From: Rhizobium sp. L43
Lineage (GTDB): Bacteria; Pseudomonadota; Alphaproteobacteria; Rhizobiales; Rhizobiaceae
Length of the DNA stretch: 64,000 bases
NCBI RefSeq assembly: GCF_002531725.1
Contig: NZ_NWSQ01000007.1
Location: forward strand, 62,001 to 126,000
Direction of reading: 5' to 3'
Position numbers and translations under genes: made by a program. The notes below the pieces were generated by a model. The model was not told where the DNA came from and did no database searches. It saw nothing but the letters and a program-made list of their open reading frames with translations. Shown here piece after piece: positions 51,821 to 60,732 of this stretch (the stretch's first letter is position 1; each line of letters opens with the position of its first letter).

Positions 51821-54800
51821 ATGTTCACCAAGGTCCTTATCGCCAATCGCGGCGAAATCGCTGTCCGGGTCATCCGTACATTGAAGAAGATGGGCATCGC
51901 CTCGGTCGCCGTCTATTCCGATGCCGATCGGTTTTCGAAGCCGGCGCTGACCGCCGACGAGGCCGTGCGCCTCGGCCCGGCGCCTGCCGCCGAGAGCTAT
52001 CTCGACGTCGATGCCGTCATCGCCGCCTGCAAGGCGACGGGGGCTGAGGCCGTGCATCCGGGCTATGGCTTCCTCTCGGAAAATATCGGTTTTGCCGAGC
52101 GGCTCGCCGCCGAAGGTATCGCCTTCATCGGCCCGCGCCCGGAGCATCTGTCGGCCTTCGGCCTGAAGCACACGGCGCGCGAACTGGCGAAAGCGAGCGG
52201 CGTGCCGCTGCTGCCCGGCACTGACCTCTTGCAGAGCGTCGAGGAGGCACTTTCGGCGGCCGAGACCGTTGGTTATCCCGTCATGCTCAAGAGCACAGCC
52301 GGCGGCGGCGGCATCGGCATGCAGCTCTGCGCCGATGCGGCAGGCCTCACGGCCTCGTTCGAAAGCGTGCAGCGAACCGCCCGCGCCAGCTTCGGCGACG
52401 CGCGCGTCTATATCGAGCGTTTCGTTGCCGAAGCGCGTCATGTCGAGGTGCAGATTTTTGGCGACGGCAAAGGCAGAGTGATCGCGCTCGGCGAACGCGA
52501 CTGCTCGCTGCAGCGGCGAAACCAGAAGGTCGTCGAGGAGACGCCTGCGCCTGGCCTTTCCGCGGAGACAAGGGCGCGGCTGCACAAGGCAGCGGTCGAT
52601 CTGGGACGCTCGGTCTCCTATGAATCGGCCGGCACCGTCGAATTCATCTACGATCCCCAGCGCGAGGAATTCTATTTCCTCGAGGTCAATACCCGGCTTC
52701 AAGTCGAACATCCCGTTACGGAAGCCGTCTTCGGTATCGATCTCGTCGAATGGATGATCCGGCAGGCGGCAGGCGAAGACGTGCTCTCGGGCGCTGAAGC
52801 CCTGACGCCGAAAGGTGCGGCGATCGAAATGCGCATCTATGCCGAGATGCCGCATGCCGACTTCCGCCCGAGTGCCGGCCTGCTGACCGAGGTCGTATTC
52901 CCGGACAACGCCCGCGTCGACGGCTGGATCGAGACCGGAACCGAGGTGACGCCCTTCTATGACCCGATGCTCGCCAAGCTGATCGTGGCGGCGGAAGACC
53001 GGCCAGCGGCGATCGAGAAGCTGAAGCCAGCGCTTGCGGCGACATCGATATCGGGCATCGAGACCAATCTCGATTATCTCAGAACCATCGCCGCTTCCGA
53101 ACTGCTTGCCGGCGCCAAGGTGGCGACGACGGCGCTGCGCGACTTCGCCTTCGTTCCCGATGTCGTCGAGATTCTCACGCCCGGCGCGCAGTCGAGCATC
53201 CAGGAACTGCCAGGCCGGCTCGGCCTCTGGCATGTCGGCGTGCCGCCGAGCGGGCCGATGGACGAGCGCTCCTTCCGCCATGCCAACCGCCTCGTCGGCA
53301 ATGCCGATGTGACGGCTGCGCTGGAGCTGACGGTTTCCGGCCCGACGCTGCGGTTTTATGCCGATCAGACGATCGCCCTTGCCGGTGCCTGCATGACGAT
53401 GACATGCGACGGCACAAGGTTGCCGCACGACACGCCGGTGTTGATCCGCTCCGGTCAGGTTTTGTCGATCGGAACGATCGAAGGGGCGGGGCAGCGCGCC
53501 TATCTCGCCGTCGCCGGCGGTTTTGCCGCGCCCGTCGTGCTGGGCTCGCGGGCGACCTTCGGCCTCGGCCAGTTCGGCGGCAACGCCACCGGCACGCTGA
53601 AGACAGGGCATGTGCTGCATTTTGCCCGCCAGACACCGGCCGAACCGATAAGGCCCGCGACGGACCCCGCCGCCTTGACGCGCGAATGGGAAGTCGGCGT
53701 CGTCTATGGCCCGCATGGCGCGCCCGACTTCTTCGAGGATGGCGATATCGAGACGCTGTTTTCGACAGCTTATGAGGTGCATTTCAACAGCGCCCGCACC
53801 GGCGTTCGCCTCATCGGTCCCGCCCCGCAATGGGCGCGTAGGGATGGCGGCGAAGCGGGGCTGCACCCCTCCAACCTGCACGACAATGCCTATGCGATCG
53901 GAGCGATCGATTTCACCGGCGACATGCCGATCATTCTCGGTCCGGATGGTCCGAGCCTTGGCGGCTTCGTCTGCCCGGCGGTGATTGCCCGCGACGAGCA
54001 GTGGAAGATGGGCCAGTTCAAGCCCGGCGACCGCATCCGTTTCCATGCCGTGGCACGGCCGGAAGACCCGATCGCCGGGCCGGCGGTGCGGCGGGTCGCG
54101 GAGGAGACGGGTTCGCCGATCGTCGGCATCAGCGAGGACGGTCCGGTCTCGGTCGTCTATCGCCGCCAGGGCGACGACAATCTGCTCGTCGAATATGGGC
54201 CGATGACGCTCGATATCGCGCTGCGGCTGCGGGTGCATCTGCTGATGCAGGCAGTCGTCGACGCCCGCCTTCCCGGCATCGTCGACCTCACTCCCGGCAT
54301 CCGCACGCTGCAGATCCACTATGACGGCACGCAGCTGACGCGCCGGCGCTTGCTGGGGCTGCTCTCCGAGATCGAGGCGACGCTCCCGGCAGCCCAGGAG
54401 GTTACGGTGCCGAGCCGCATCGTGCATCTGCCGCTCTCCTGGAACGATCCGGATGCGGAGCTTGCCATGCGCAAATATCAGGAGCTCGTGCGTCCGAATG
54501 CACCCTGGTGCCCCGATAACATCGAGTTCATCCGTCGCATCAACGGTCTTCCCGACGAACAGGCCGTCCGCGATATCGTCTTTGATGCAAGCTACCTCGT
54601 GCTGGGTCTCGGCGACGTCTATCTCGGTGCACCGGTTGCGACCCCGACGGATCCACGCCATCGCCTGGTGACGACGAAATACAATCCCGCCCGTACCTGG
54701 ACGCCGGAGAACGCCGTCGGCATCGGCGGCGCCTATATGTGCATCTACGGCATGGAGGGACCGGGCGGCTATCAGCTCTTCGGTCGCACCATCCAGGTCT

Positions 54801-55360
54801 GGAACACCTGGCGGGAGACACCGGCCTTTGCCAGGGGAAAACCCTGGCTGCTCAACTTCTTCGACCAGATCCGTTTCTTCCCCGTCAGCAATCAGGAGCT
54901 GACGGAGGCGCGCGCCGCCTTCCCGCATGGCGGCTATCCCATCCGGATCGAGGAGACGGAATTCTCCTATGCCGCCTATGAGAAGGAGTTGCAGGCGAAC
55001 GCGGCATCGATCGGCCGTTTCAAGACGATGCAGCAGGCCGCCTTCGAGGCCGAGCGCCAGCGCTGGAAGGAAGCCGGACTCGACAGCTTCGTCACCGACG
55101 AAGGCACGGGCGACAGTCCGGACGGGGATATTCCCGACGGCTGCTTCGGGGTTGCCAGCGCCGTGCCCGGCAATATCTGGAAATTGCTGGTCGAGCCGGG
55201 CGCCCCGGTTGCGGCCGGGGATACACTCGCCATCATCGAATCGATGAAAATGGAAATCAATGTCACCGCCTATGCGGCAGGCCGCGTCCGCGACCTGCGC
55301 GTCGGGCCGGGGAGAAACGTCAAAGCGGGCGATATCATTGTTGTTCTGGAGGAGTGCTGA
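51821..55360 (+). CDS. Biotin-dependent guanidine (urea-type) carboxylase
   Basis: A 1179-residue multidomain enzyme. Order: biotin carboxylase (about 1-445, ATP-grasp loop KSTAGGGGIGMQ and FLEVNTRLQVEHPVTE), KipA-like and KipI-like carboxyltransferase halves (about 455-1090), and C-terminal biotinyl domain with ESMKM and biotin lysine K1143. It has no fused allophanate hydrolase; that is the next gene. Such enzymes carboxylate urea or, in riboswitch-linked operons, guanidine, using ATP and bicarbonate. Guanidine is favoured by the riboswitch and the DUF1989 pair; urea as side substrate remains possible. Confidence 0.92.
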   Translation: MFTKVLIANRGEIAVRVIRTLKKMGIASVAVYSDADRFSKPALTADEAVRLGPAPAAESYLDVDAVIAACKATGAEAVHPGYGFLSENIGFAERLAAEGIAFIGPRPEHLSAFGLKHTARELAKASGVPLLPGTDLLQSVEEALSAAETVGYPVMLKSTAGGGGIGMQLCADAAGLTASFESVQRTARASFGDARVYIERFVAEARHVEVQIFGDGKGRVIALGERDCSLQRRNQKVVEETPAPGLSAETRARLHKAAVDLGRSVSYESAGTVEFIYDPQREEFYFLEVNTRLQVEHPVTEAVFGIDLVEWMIRQAAGEDVLSGAEALTPKGAAIEMRIYAEMPHADFRPSAGLLTEVVFPDNARVDGWIETGTEVTPFYDPMLAKLIVAAEDRPAAIEKLKPALAATSISGIETNLDYLRTIAASELLAGAKVATTALRDFAFVPDVVEILTPGAQSSIQELPGRLGLWHVGVPPSGPMDERSFRHANRLVGNADVTAALELTVSGPTLRFYADQTIALAGACMTMTCDGTRLPHDTPVLIRSGQVLSIGTIEGAGQRAYLAVAGGFAAPVVLGSRATFGLGQFGGNATGTLKTGHVLHFARQTPAEPIRPATDPAALTREWEVGVVYGPHGAPDFFEDGDIETLFSTAYEVHFNSARTGVRLIGPAPQWARRDGGEAGLHPSNLHDNAYAIGAIDFTGDMPIILGPDGPSLGGFVCPAVIARDEQWKMGQFKPGDRIRFHAVARPEDPIAGPAVRRVAEETGSPIVGISEDGPVSVVYRRQGDDNLLVEYGPMTLDIALRLRVHLLMQAVVDARLPGIVDLTPGIRTLQIHYDGTQLTRRRLLGLLSEIEATLPAAQEVTVPSRIVHLPLSWNDPDAELAMRKYQELVRPNAPWCPDNIEFIRRINGLPDEQAVRDIVFDASYLVLGLGDVYLGAPVATPTDPRHRLVTTKYNPARTWTPENAVGIGGAYMCIYGMEGPGGYQLFGRTIQVWNTWRETPAFARGKPWLLNFFDQIRFFPVSNQELTEARAAFPHGGYPIRIEETEFSYAAYEKELQANAASIGRFKTMQQAAFEAERQRWKEAGLDSFVTDEGTGDSPDGDIPDGCFGVASAVPGNIWKLLVEPGAPVAAGDTLAIIESMKMEINVTAYAAGRVRDLRVGPGRNVKAGDIIVVLEEC

Positions 55361-55363
55361 CCC

Positions 55364-57175
55364 ATGCTGCCGACCATTCTTGATCTGACCAGCCTTAGCG
55401 AAGCCTATGAGGCAGGCAAAAGCCCGCTCGACATCATCGAGATCGTCATTGCCCGTCGGGCCGCCTCGACGGATCCCGCTATCTTCATCACGCCGACACC
55501 TGACGACATATTGCGGGCCGAAGTGCGCGCCTTGATGATGCGCGCACCGGAACCGAATAGCTTGCCGCTTTGGGGCATTCCCTTCGCCGTCAAGGACAAT
55601 ATCGACGTGGCGGGCCTGCCGACGACGGCTGCCTGCCCTGCCTTTTCCTACCACCCAGAGAAGGACGCAACTGTCGTTGCGAGACTGCGGGCTGCAGGCG
55701 CAATCGTCATCGGAAAGACCAATCTCGACCAGTTTGCGACCGGTCTCAACGGTACACGCTCACCCTACGGAGCACCGCGCTCGGTCTTCGACAAGAACTA
55801 TGTGTCGGGCGGCTCGAGCTCCGGCTCGGCGATTGCTGTCGCCTCGGGCTTGGCCAGCTTCGCGCTCGGCACGGACACGGCCGGCTCTGGTCGCGTGCCG
55901 GCGGCTTTCAACAATCTCGTCGGCATCAAACCGACACCCGGACTGGTGCCCAATGTCGGGGTTGTGCCTGCCTGCCGCAGCGTCGACGTCGTCACCGTCT
56001 TTGCCCCAACGGTCGGCGACGGCGTCGCAATCCGCAAGGTGATGGAGGGCTTCGATGCCGCCGATCCGTTTTCGCGCAAGGCGGTTCCCGCCAGCTTGCC
56101 CGCCTCCGGTCTGCGCATCGGTGTGCTCGACGGAGCGGAGCGGGAATTCTTCGGCGACAAGGAGGTGGAGGCGCTCTACGACCAGGCGATCGAGCGGGCC
56201 AGAGGGCTCGGCGCGACCATCGTGCCGTTCGATTACGCGCCATTCCGCGAGGCCGCCGCCCTTCTCTATGACGGGCCGTGGGTCGCCGAGCGTCTGGCGG
56301 CGGTCGAGACCTTCCTTGCCACGAACTCAGCTGATTTCGACCCGACGGTGCGGGTGATCATCGAAGGCGCCAAGGGCAAGACCGCGGTCGAGGCGTTCAA
56401 CGGCCGCTACCGGCTGGAGGAACTGCGCCGCAAGACCGAGGCCGAATGGGAAAAGGCCGACGTGCTTCTGCTGCCGACCTCGCCGACCACTTATACAGTC
56501 GAAGAAATGATGGCGGATCCGATTGTGAAAAACGGCCATTTCGGCCGGTACACCAACTTCGTCAATCTGCTCGATTGCGCGGCGATCGCCGTCCCGGCTG
56601 GCTTCGACGCCGACGGTCATCTCCCGGCCGGTATCACTCTAATCGGCTCCGCCTTTGCCGATGACGCCCTTGCTCCCTTCGCCGACGCCATGCATCGCAC
56701 CTTGAATGCAGGAATGGGCAAGGACCGTCTGGCGGCAATACCCGAAGCAAGCCGCGTGCCGCAGGCCGATGACGGCTTGGTGCCGATCGTCGTCGTTGGG
56801 GCGCATCTTACTGGCATGCCTCTCAACCACGAACTGACCCGACCGGGCGGCAGGCGCATCAAATCCTGCCGTACTGCACCGGATTACCGCCTTTTCGTTC
56901 TGCCCGATACAGTCCCGCCGAAGCCAGGCCTGATCCGAGAGCCCGGCTTTGACGGCAAAGGCCTCGAAGTTGAGGTTTGGAAAGTCCCCGCGGAAGCTTT
57001 CGGGCGCTTTGTCCAGAACATCCCGGCGCCGCTCGGGATAGGCAAGGTAACGCTCGATGACGGTTCCCAAATTTCAGGTTTTCTCTGCGAGGCTCATGCA
57101 ATCGAAGGCGCGCGTGAAATCACTGAATTGGGAGGCTGGCGCGCCTACGTCACGGATCAAAGAATCCCGAAATGA
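55364..57175 (+). CDS. atzF: Allophanate hydrolase
   Basis: A 603-residue amidase-signature enzyme. Catalytic residues are K77 (FAVKDNID), the cis-serine in GGSSSGSA (about 151-152) and nucleophile S175 (GTDTAGSGRVPA). The extra C-terminal domain (from about 460, VVVGAHLTGMPLNHELT) is typical of full-length AtzF-type allophanate hydrolases. It splits allophanate to CO2 and two ammonia. It is the last gene of the guanidine operon, 3 bp after the carboxylase, and is also the only visible enzyme to finish the biuret pathway encoded at 62699. Confidence 0.93.
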   Translation: MLPTILDLTSLSEAYEAGKSPLDIIEIVIARRAASTDPAIFITPTPDDILRAEVRALMMRAPEPNSLPLWGIPFAVKDNIDVAGLPTTAACPAFSYHPEKDATVVARLRAAGAIVIGKTNLDQFATGLNGTRSPYGAPRSVFDKNYVSGGSSSGSAIAVASGLASFALGTDTAGSGRVPAAFNNLVGIKPTPGLVPNVGVVPACRSVDVVTVFAPTVGDGVAIRKVMEGFDAADPFSRKAVPASLPASGLRIGVLDGAEREFFGDKEVEALYDQAIERARGLGATIVPFDYAPFREAAALLYDGPWVAERLAAVETFLATNSADFDPTVRVIIEGAKGKTAVEAFNGRYRLEELRRKTEAEWEKADVLLLPTSPTTYTVEEMMADPIVKNGHFGRYTNFVNLLDCAAIAVPAGFDADGHLPAGITLIGSAFADDALAPFADAMHRTLNAGMGKDRLAAIPEASRVPQADDGLVPIVVVGAHLTGMPLNHELTRPGGRRIKSCRTAPDYRLFVLPDTVPPKPGLIREPGFDGKGLEVEVWKVPAEAFGRFVQNIPAPLGIGKVTLDDGSQISGFLCEAHAIEGAREITELGGWRAYVTDQRIPK

Positions 57176-57374
57176 AATGAGTATGAAGTATCATCTCAAA
57201 AAGATCCTCCTGGCGATACTTGCGGGCCTTGAAGCACGAAGCGACGCCCGCCGGTTCGGTCGCGCAAGAAGGTGATTGACCATCGGTCAAACCCTTCGCC
57301 GCAGGATCACGTGACGAGGCCGTACCGGGGCGGCGCGCGCTTTTTCGTCCGGAATTGCGTAAAAACAAAGGGAT

Positions 57375-57435
57375 AGAGCGGTTCTAGCTTCCGTTAAAAG
57401 CTGAACCGCTCTAGCGGCGCCTGATTTTTGGCGCC
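57375..57435. terminator. Double hairpin between convergent genes, likely bidirectional terminator/repeat
   Basis: The first stem pairs AGAGCGGTTC (57375-57384) with GAACCGCTCT (57403-57412). The second pairs GGCGCC (57416-57421) with GGCGCC (57430-57435) around a T-rich loop. The AGAGCGGTTC palindrome is a familiar dispersed type in rhizobia. It lies between the allophanate hydrolase (+) and GntR (-) stops. Confidence 0.6.
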
Positions 57436-57444
57436 GTGTCCTCG

Positions 57445-58119
57445 TTACTCTCCGGCCGCTGCAAATACCGCGCTGGCATCGCTGACAATTTCCACATGAG
57501 AATATGCCGCCTGCCCCGCAGCCGCGGCATCCGCACGCATGATCGCGGTCACGATCCGGCCGTGCTCCTCATAAGATTTTGCCAGACGCCCGGGCAGACG
57601 GAACTGCGCCCGCCGAAAAGGCGCGAGCCGCGCCCGCGTCTGCGTCACCATCTCGAAGACATGATCATTATGCGCGCCGCGATAAAGTCGGGTATGGAAT
57701 TCGGTGTTGTGAGCCGAATATTCCTCTTCCGCGCCGGCACGCACGAGCCTTACTGATGCCAGATGCGCCAACTCCAGCGCGCGCCGCTCATCGACCGTCA
57801 TGCGCTCAGCCGCGAGCCGGGCGCAGATTGCTTCAAGCTCCGCCATCGCCTCGAACATCGAATGCAGATAGGCCTCGGTGACGTTGGTAACGAGGGCACT
57901 GCGGTTTGGCTCGCGCGCAATCAATCCCATGGCGCCCAGCTCACGCAGAGCCTCGCGTACCGGCGTGCGCGAAACGTCGAAACGAACCGCGAGCGATACC
58001 TCGTCCAGCTTCGCACCCGGCAGGATTTCACCCGTGACGATCATGTCGGCAATCGCTCGCACCATCTGTTCGACGGTGGTTCCGGTACGGATCACTTCTC
58101 TGCGCCTAGTCTGCTTCAC
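57445..58119 (-). CDS. GntR-family (FCD domain) transcriptional regulator
   Basis: A 224-residue FadR-subfamily regulator. The winged helix is at about 15-80 (VRAIADMIVTGEILPGAKLDEVSLAVRFDVSRTPVREALREL, by position), and the helical FCD ligand domain follows (LEAICARLAAERM, with histidines in SAHNTEFHTRLYRGAHNDHV that usually bind metal). It is divergent from the biuret/formamide operon and most likely controls it. A TCTG-CATA-CAGA palindrome at 58145-58156, 26 bp from its own start, is a candidate operator. Confidence 0.9.
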   Translation of the reverse strand: MKQTRRREVIRTGTTVEQMVRAIADMIVTGEILPGAKLDEVSLAVRFDVSRTPVREALRELGAMGLIAREPNRSALVTNVTEAYLHSMFEAMAELEAICARLAAERMTVDERRALELAHLASVRLVRAGAEEEYSAHNTEFHTRLYRGAHNDHVFEMVTQTRARLAPFRRAQFRLPGRLAKSYEEHGRIVTAIMRADAAAAGQAAYSHVEIVSDASAVFAAAGE

Positions 58120-58144
58120 GATATGAATCTGCTCACGTCAACAT

Positions 58145-58156
58145 TCTGCATACAGA
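58145..58156. promoter_or_regulatory. Candidate GntR/FCD operator
   Basis: TCTGCATACAGA has perfect 4-bp arms around a 4-base AT-rich centre, the usual geometry of FCD-family operators. Position near the GntR start suggests autoregulation. Short, so uncertain. Confidence 0.35.
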
Positions 58157-58387
58157 TGCGGGTCGAGACTCGTTAAGTCAAATCTAGTGGCGAAGATATT
58201 GTTAAATTTTCGCTTTCTGATGCACAAGCACCTCAGGCAAGCCGCCTTTATGCAAGCCGCGCAGTAACAATGAACAAGAAATATCTATTGATTACTTTTT
58301 GCGCAAGGATTCGATCAATCTGCATGCACTTTGCAACAAGCAAATCTTGCCGTGATGGATAAACTATAAAAAACAATAGATTAGTTT

Positions 58388-58404
58388 ATGGCACATGCAT
58401 TGCA
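58388..58404 (+). promoter_or_regulatory. Sigma-54 (RpoN) promoter of the biuret/formamide operon
   Basis: ATGGCACA-TGCA-TTGCA keeps the invariant GG (58390-58391) and GC (58402-58403) with the required ten bases between, differing from TTGGCACG-N4-TTGCW only at the first and eighth positions. Predicted start is about 58415, 42 bp before the first gene. The preceding region (58160-58387) is AT-rich with no gene, suitable for activator binding. Confidence 0.72.
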
Positions 58405-58456
58405 TGCACTTTTCTGTACCGTTCGCAACCGGCCCAGCGCCGCAAGGAGCATTCCG

Positions 58457-59584
58457 ATGACCAAACTCCTTTCCATGAACCGCCGCAATTTCCTCCAGGC
58501 TTCCGCTGCCGGTGCGCTCGCCGGCGCCATGCCCGGCCTGATCGGCTCCTCTGCAGCAGCCCAATCCGCGCTGACCGTCGGCTTCATCTATGTCGGCCCC
58601 AAGGACGACTACGGCTACAACCAGGCGCATGCTGAAGGTGCGGCCGTCATCAAGGCGATGCCTGGTGTGACACTGGTCGAAGAAGAGAACGTGCCGGAGA
58701 CCGTCGACGTCCAGAAGACGATGGAATCCATGATCAACCTGGATGGCGCGACCCTGCTCTTTCCGACCTCGTTCGGCTACTTCGACCCACACATGCTGGC
58801 CGTGGCCGCTAAACATCCCGACATCCAGTTCCGCCATTGCGGCGGCCTCTGGCAGGAAGGCAAGAACCCGGCCAATACGGGCTCCTACTTCGGCTATATC
58901 TTCCAGGGCCAGTATCTGAACGGCATCGCCGCCGGCCATGCGACGAAGAGCAAGAAGATCGGCTTCGTCGCCGCCAAGCCGATCCCGCAGGTTCTGCAGA
59001 ATATCAATGCCTTCCTGCTCGGCGCACGCACGGTCGATCCTGGTATCACCTGCCAGGTGATCTTCACCGGCGAATGGTCGCTCGCCGTCAAGGAGGCCGA
59101 GGCCACCAATGCGCTGGTCGACCAGGGCGCCGACGTCATCACCTGCCACGTCGACAGCCCCAAAGTGGTCGTCGAAACGGCTGCTGGCCGCGGCGCCTTC
59201 GTCTGCGGCTATCACGCCAACCAGAGCCCGCTTGCTCCCGAAAAGTACCTCACCGGCGCCGAATGGGCCTGGGGTAACGTCTACAGCGACTTCGTCAAGA
59301 AGGCGCAGGCCGGCGAAAAGCTCGGCAACTTCGTGCGTGGCGGCCTGAAGGACGGCTTCGTGAAGATGAGCGCGCTCGGCCCCGCCGTGTCCGCGGAGGG
59401 CCGCAAGGCCTTCGAAACCACGCAGGCAGAGATGATGAAGGGCGGCTTCTCGGTCTTCAAGGGTCCGTTGAAGGACAATAAGGGCGACACGGTCGTTGCT
59501 GCCGACAAGAGCTACGCCGAAGACGCGATCGAGCTTGAGAGCATGAATTATCTGGTCGAGGGCGTGGTCGGGTCCACAGCGTAA
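58457..59584 (+). CDS. BMP-family (basic membrane lipoprotein/nucleoside type) ABC substrate-binding protein
   Basis: A 375-residue periplasmic protein of the BMP/PnrA family. The N-terminus NRRNFLQASAAGALAGAMPG is a twin-arginine signal. The family opening LTVGFIYVGPKDDYGYNQAH and FGYIFQGQYLNGIAAGHATKSKKIGFVAAKP are clear. AAGGAG precedes ATG 58457. It heads a sigma-54-driven operon with two permeases, formamidase, biuret hydrolase and ATPase. BMP proteins often bind nucleosides or purines; here biuret, formamide or a purine breakdown product is likely. Confidence 0.9.
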   Translation: MTKLLSMNRRNFLQASAAGALAGAMPGLIGSSAAAQSALTVGFIYVGPKDDYGYNQAHAEGAAVIKAMPGVTLVEEENVPETVDVQKTMESMINLDGATLLFPTSFGYFDPHMLAVAAKHPDIQFRHCGGLWQEGKNPANTGSYFGYIFQGQYLNGIAAGHATKSKKIGFVAAKPIPQVLQNINAFLLGARTVDPGITCQVIFTGEWSLAVKEAEATNALVDQGADVITCHVDSPKVVVETAAGRGAFVCGYHANQSPLAPEKYLTGAEWAWGNVYSDFVKKAQAGEKLGNFVRGGLKDGFVKMSALGPAVSAEGRKAFETTQAEMMKGGFSVFKGPLKDNKGDTVVAADKSYAEDAIELESMNYLVEGVVGSTA

Positions 59585-59604
59585 ACCACGAAGGGAGAAG
59601 CGCC

Positions 59605-60732
59605 ATGACCATTGAGGCCAATGATCCCGCAATAGCCATCGTGGAAAAACCAGCTTCGCTGCGCCCCGTCCTCGAATGGATCGCGCGGCGAGCCGAGCCT
59701 GTTGTCATCGGCCTTGCGGCCATCCTGATCGGTCTTGCGCTCTTCTCCCTCTTCATCCTGGCGGTCGGCAAGTCGCCGGCCACCCTCTTCCTACTGATGT
59801 ATACCGGCGGCTTCGGCAGCTGGTTCTCGGTGCAGAACAGCTTAAGTCGTGCCGCACCCCTTCTCCTGACGGCACTCTGCGTCGCCCTGCCCGCCCGTCT
59901 CGGCCTCGTCATCATCGGCGGGGAAGGAGCGGTCGTGCTGGGCGGCGTTGCCGCCGCAGCCATGGCTCTGCCGCTCGCCGGCACCGCGCCTGTTTTCCTC
60001 ACCCTCATTCTGATGGCAATCGCTGCCATGGTGGTCGGCGGCATCTGGATCGGCCTTGCCGGCTTCCTGCGCCATTATCGCGGCGTCAATGAAACCATTT
60101 CGTCGCTGCTGCTCTCCTATATCGCCATCGCCCTGATGAACCAGTTCGTCGAAGGGCTGCTACGCGATCCGGCAAGCCTCAACAAGCCGTCGACCAGGCC
60201 GCTGCCGGCGGAATATATGCTCGGCAATATTCCAGGCATGGACGTGCATTGGGGCCTCGTCATCGGTATCCTCGCCTGCATGCTCTCCTGGATCGTGATC
60301 GAGGCGACGAGCTATGGTTTTGCCGCCCGCATCGCCGGCGGCAACGTGCGCGCCGCCCAGATCCAGGGGCTGCCGGTCGGCAAGCTGATTGCGGGATTTA
60401 CGGCGCTTGCCGGCAGCTTTGCCGGTCTGGCGGGCATGATCGAAGTGGCGGCGGTGCAGGGAAGTGCCAACGCCTCGCTTGCCGCCGGCTACGGTTATAC
60501 CGGTATCCTCGTCGCCTTCCTCGCCAGGCACAATCCGCTGGCGATCATTCCGGTGGCGATCCTGCTCGGCGGCATCGACGCCTCGGGCGGCCTCATCCAG
60601 CGGCGTATGGGCCTGCCGGATGCGACGGTTCTGGTGCTGCAGGGGACGCTCTTCATCGTCATTCTCTTCTGCGAGACCTTCTACGGCCGCTTCAAGATCT
60701 TCAATCCCGACCTCTGGAAAGGGAGCCTCTGA
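59605..60732 (+). CDS. BMP-type ABC importer permease 1
   Basis: A 375-residue permease of the BPD_transp_2 family, with about nine hydrophobic helices. The segment FLRHYRGVNETISSLLLSYIAIALMN is typical of the first permease in nucleoside-type (NupP/YufP-like) importers. GGGAGAAGCGCC precedes the ATG. Its stop overlaps the next start (TGATG). Confidence 0.9.
   Translation: MTIEANDPAIAIVEKPASLRPVLEWIARRAEPVVIGLAAILIGLALFSLFILAVGKSPATLFLLMYTGGFGSWFSVQNSLSRAAPLLLTALCVALPARLGLVIIGGEGAVVLGGVAAAAMALPLAGTAPVFLTLILMAIAAMVVGGIWIGLAGFLRHYRGVNETISSLLLSYIAIALMNQFVEGLLRDPASLNKPSTRPLPAEYMLGNIPGMDVHWGLVIGILACMLSWIVIEATSYGFAARIAGGNVRAAQIQGLPVGKLIAGFTALAGSFAGLAGMIEVAAVQGSANASLAAGYGYTGILVAFLARHNPLAIIPVAILLGGIDASGGLIQRRMGLPDATVLVLQGTLFIVILFCETFYGRFKIFNPDLWKGSL

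Noticed and set aside
51188..55654. Very long open frame (1488 residues) on the minus strand
   Set aside because: It is antisense to the carboxylase and neighbours, arises from high GC at third positions, and has no recognisable domain.
57177..57275. Small plus-strand frame MSMKYHLKKILLAILAG... after allophanate hydrolase
   Set aside because: About 32 residues with no ribosome site or family; most likely chance sequence.
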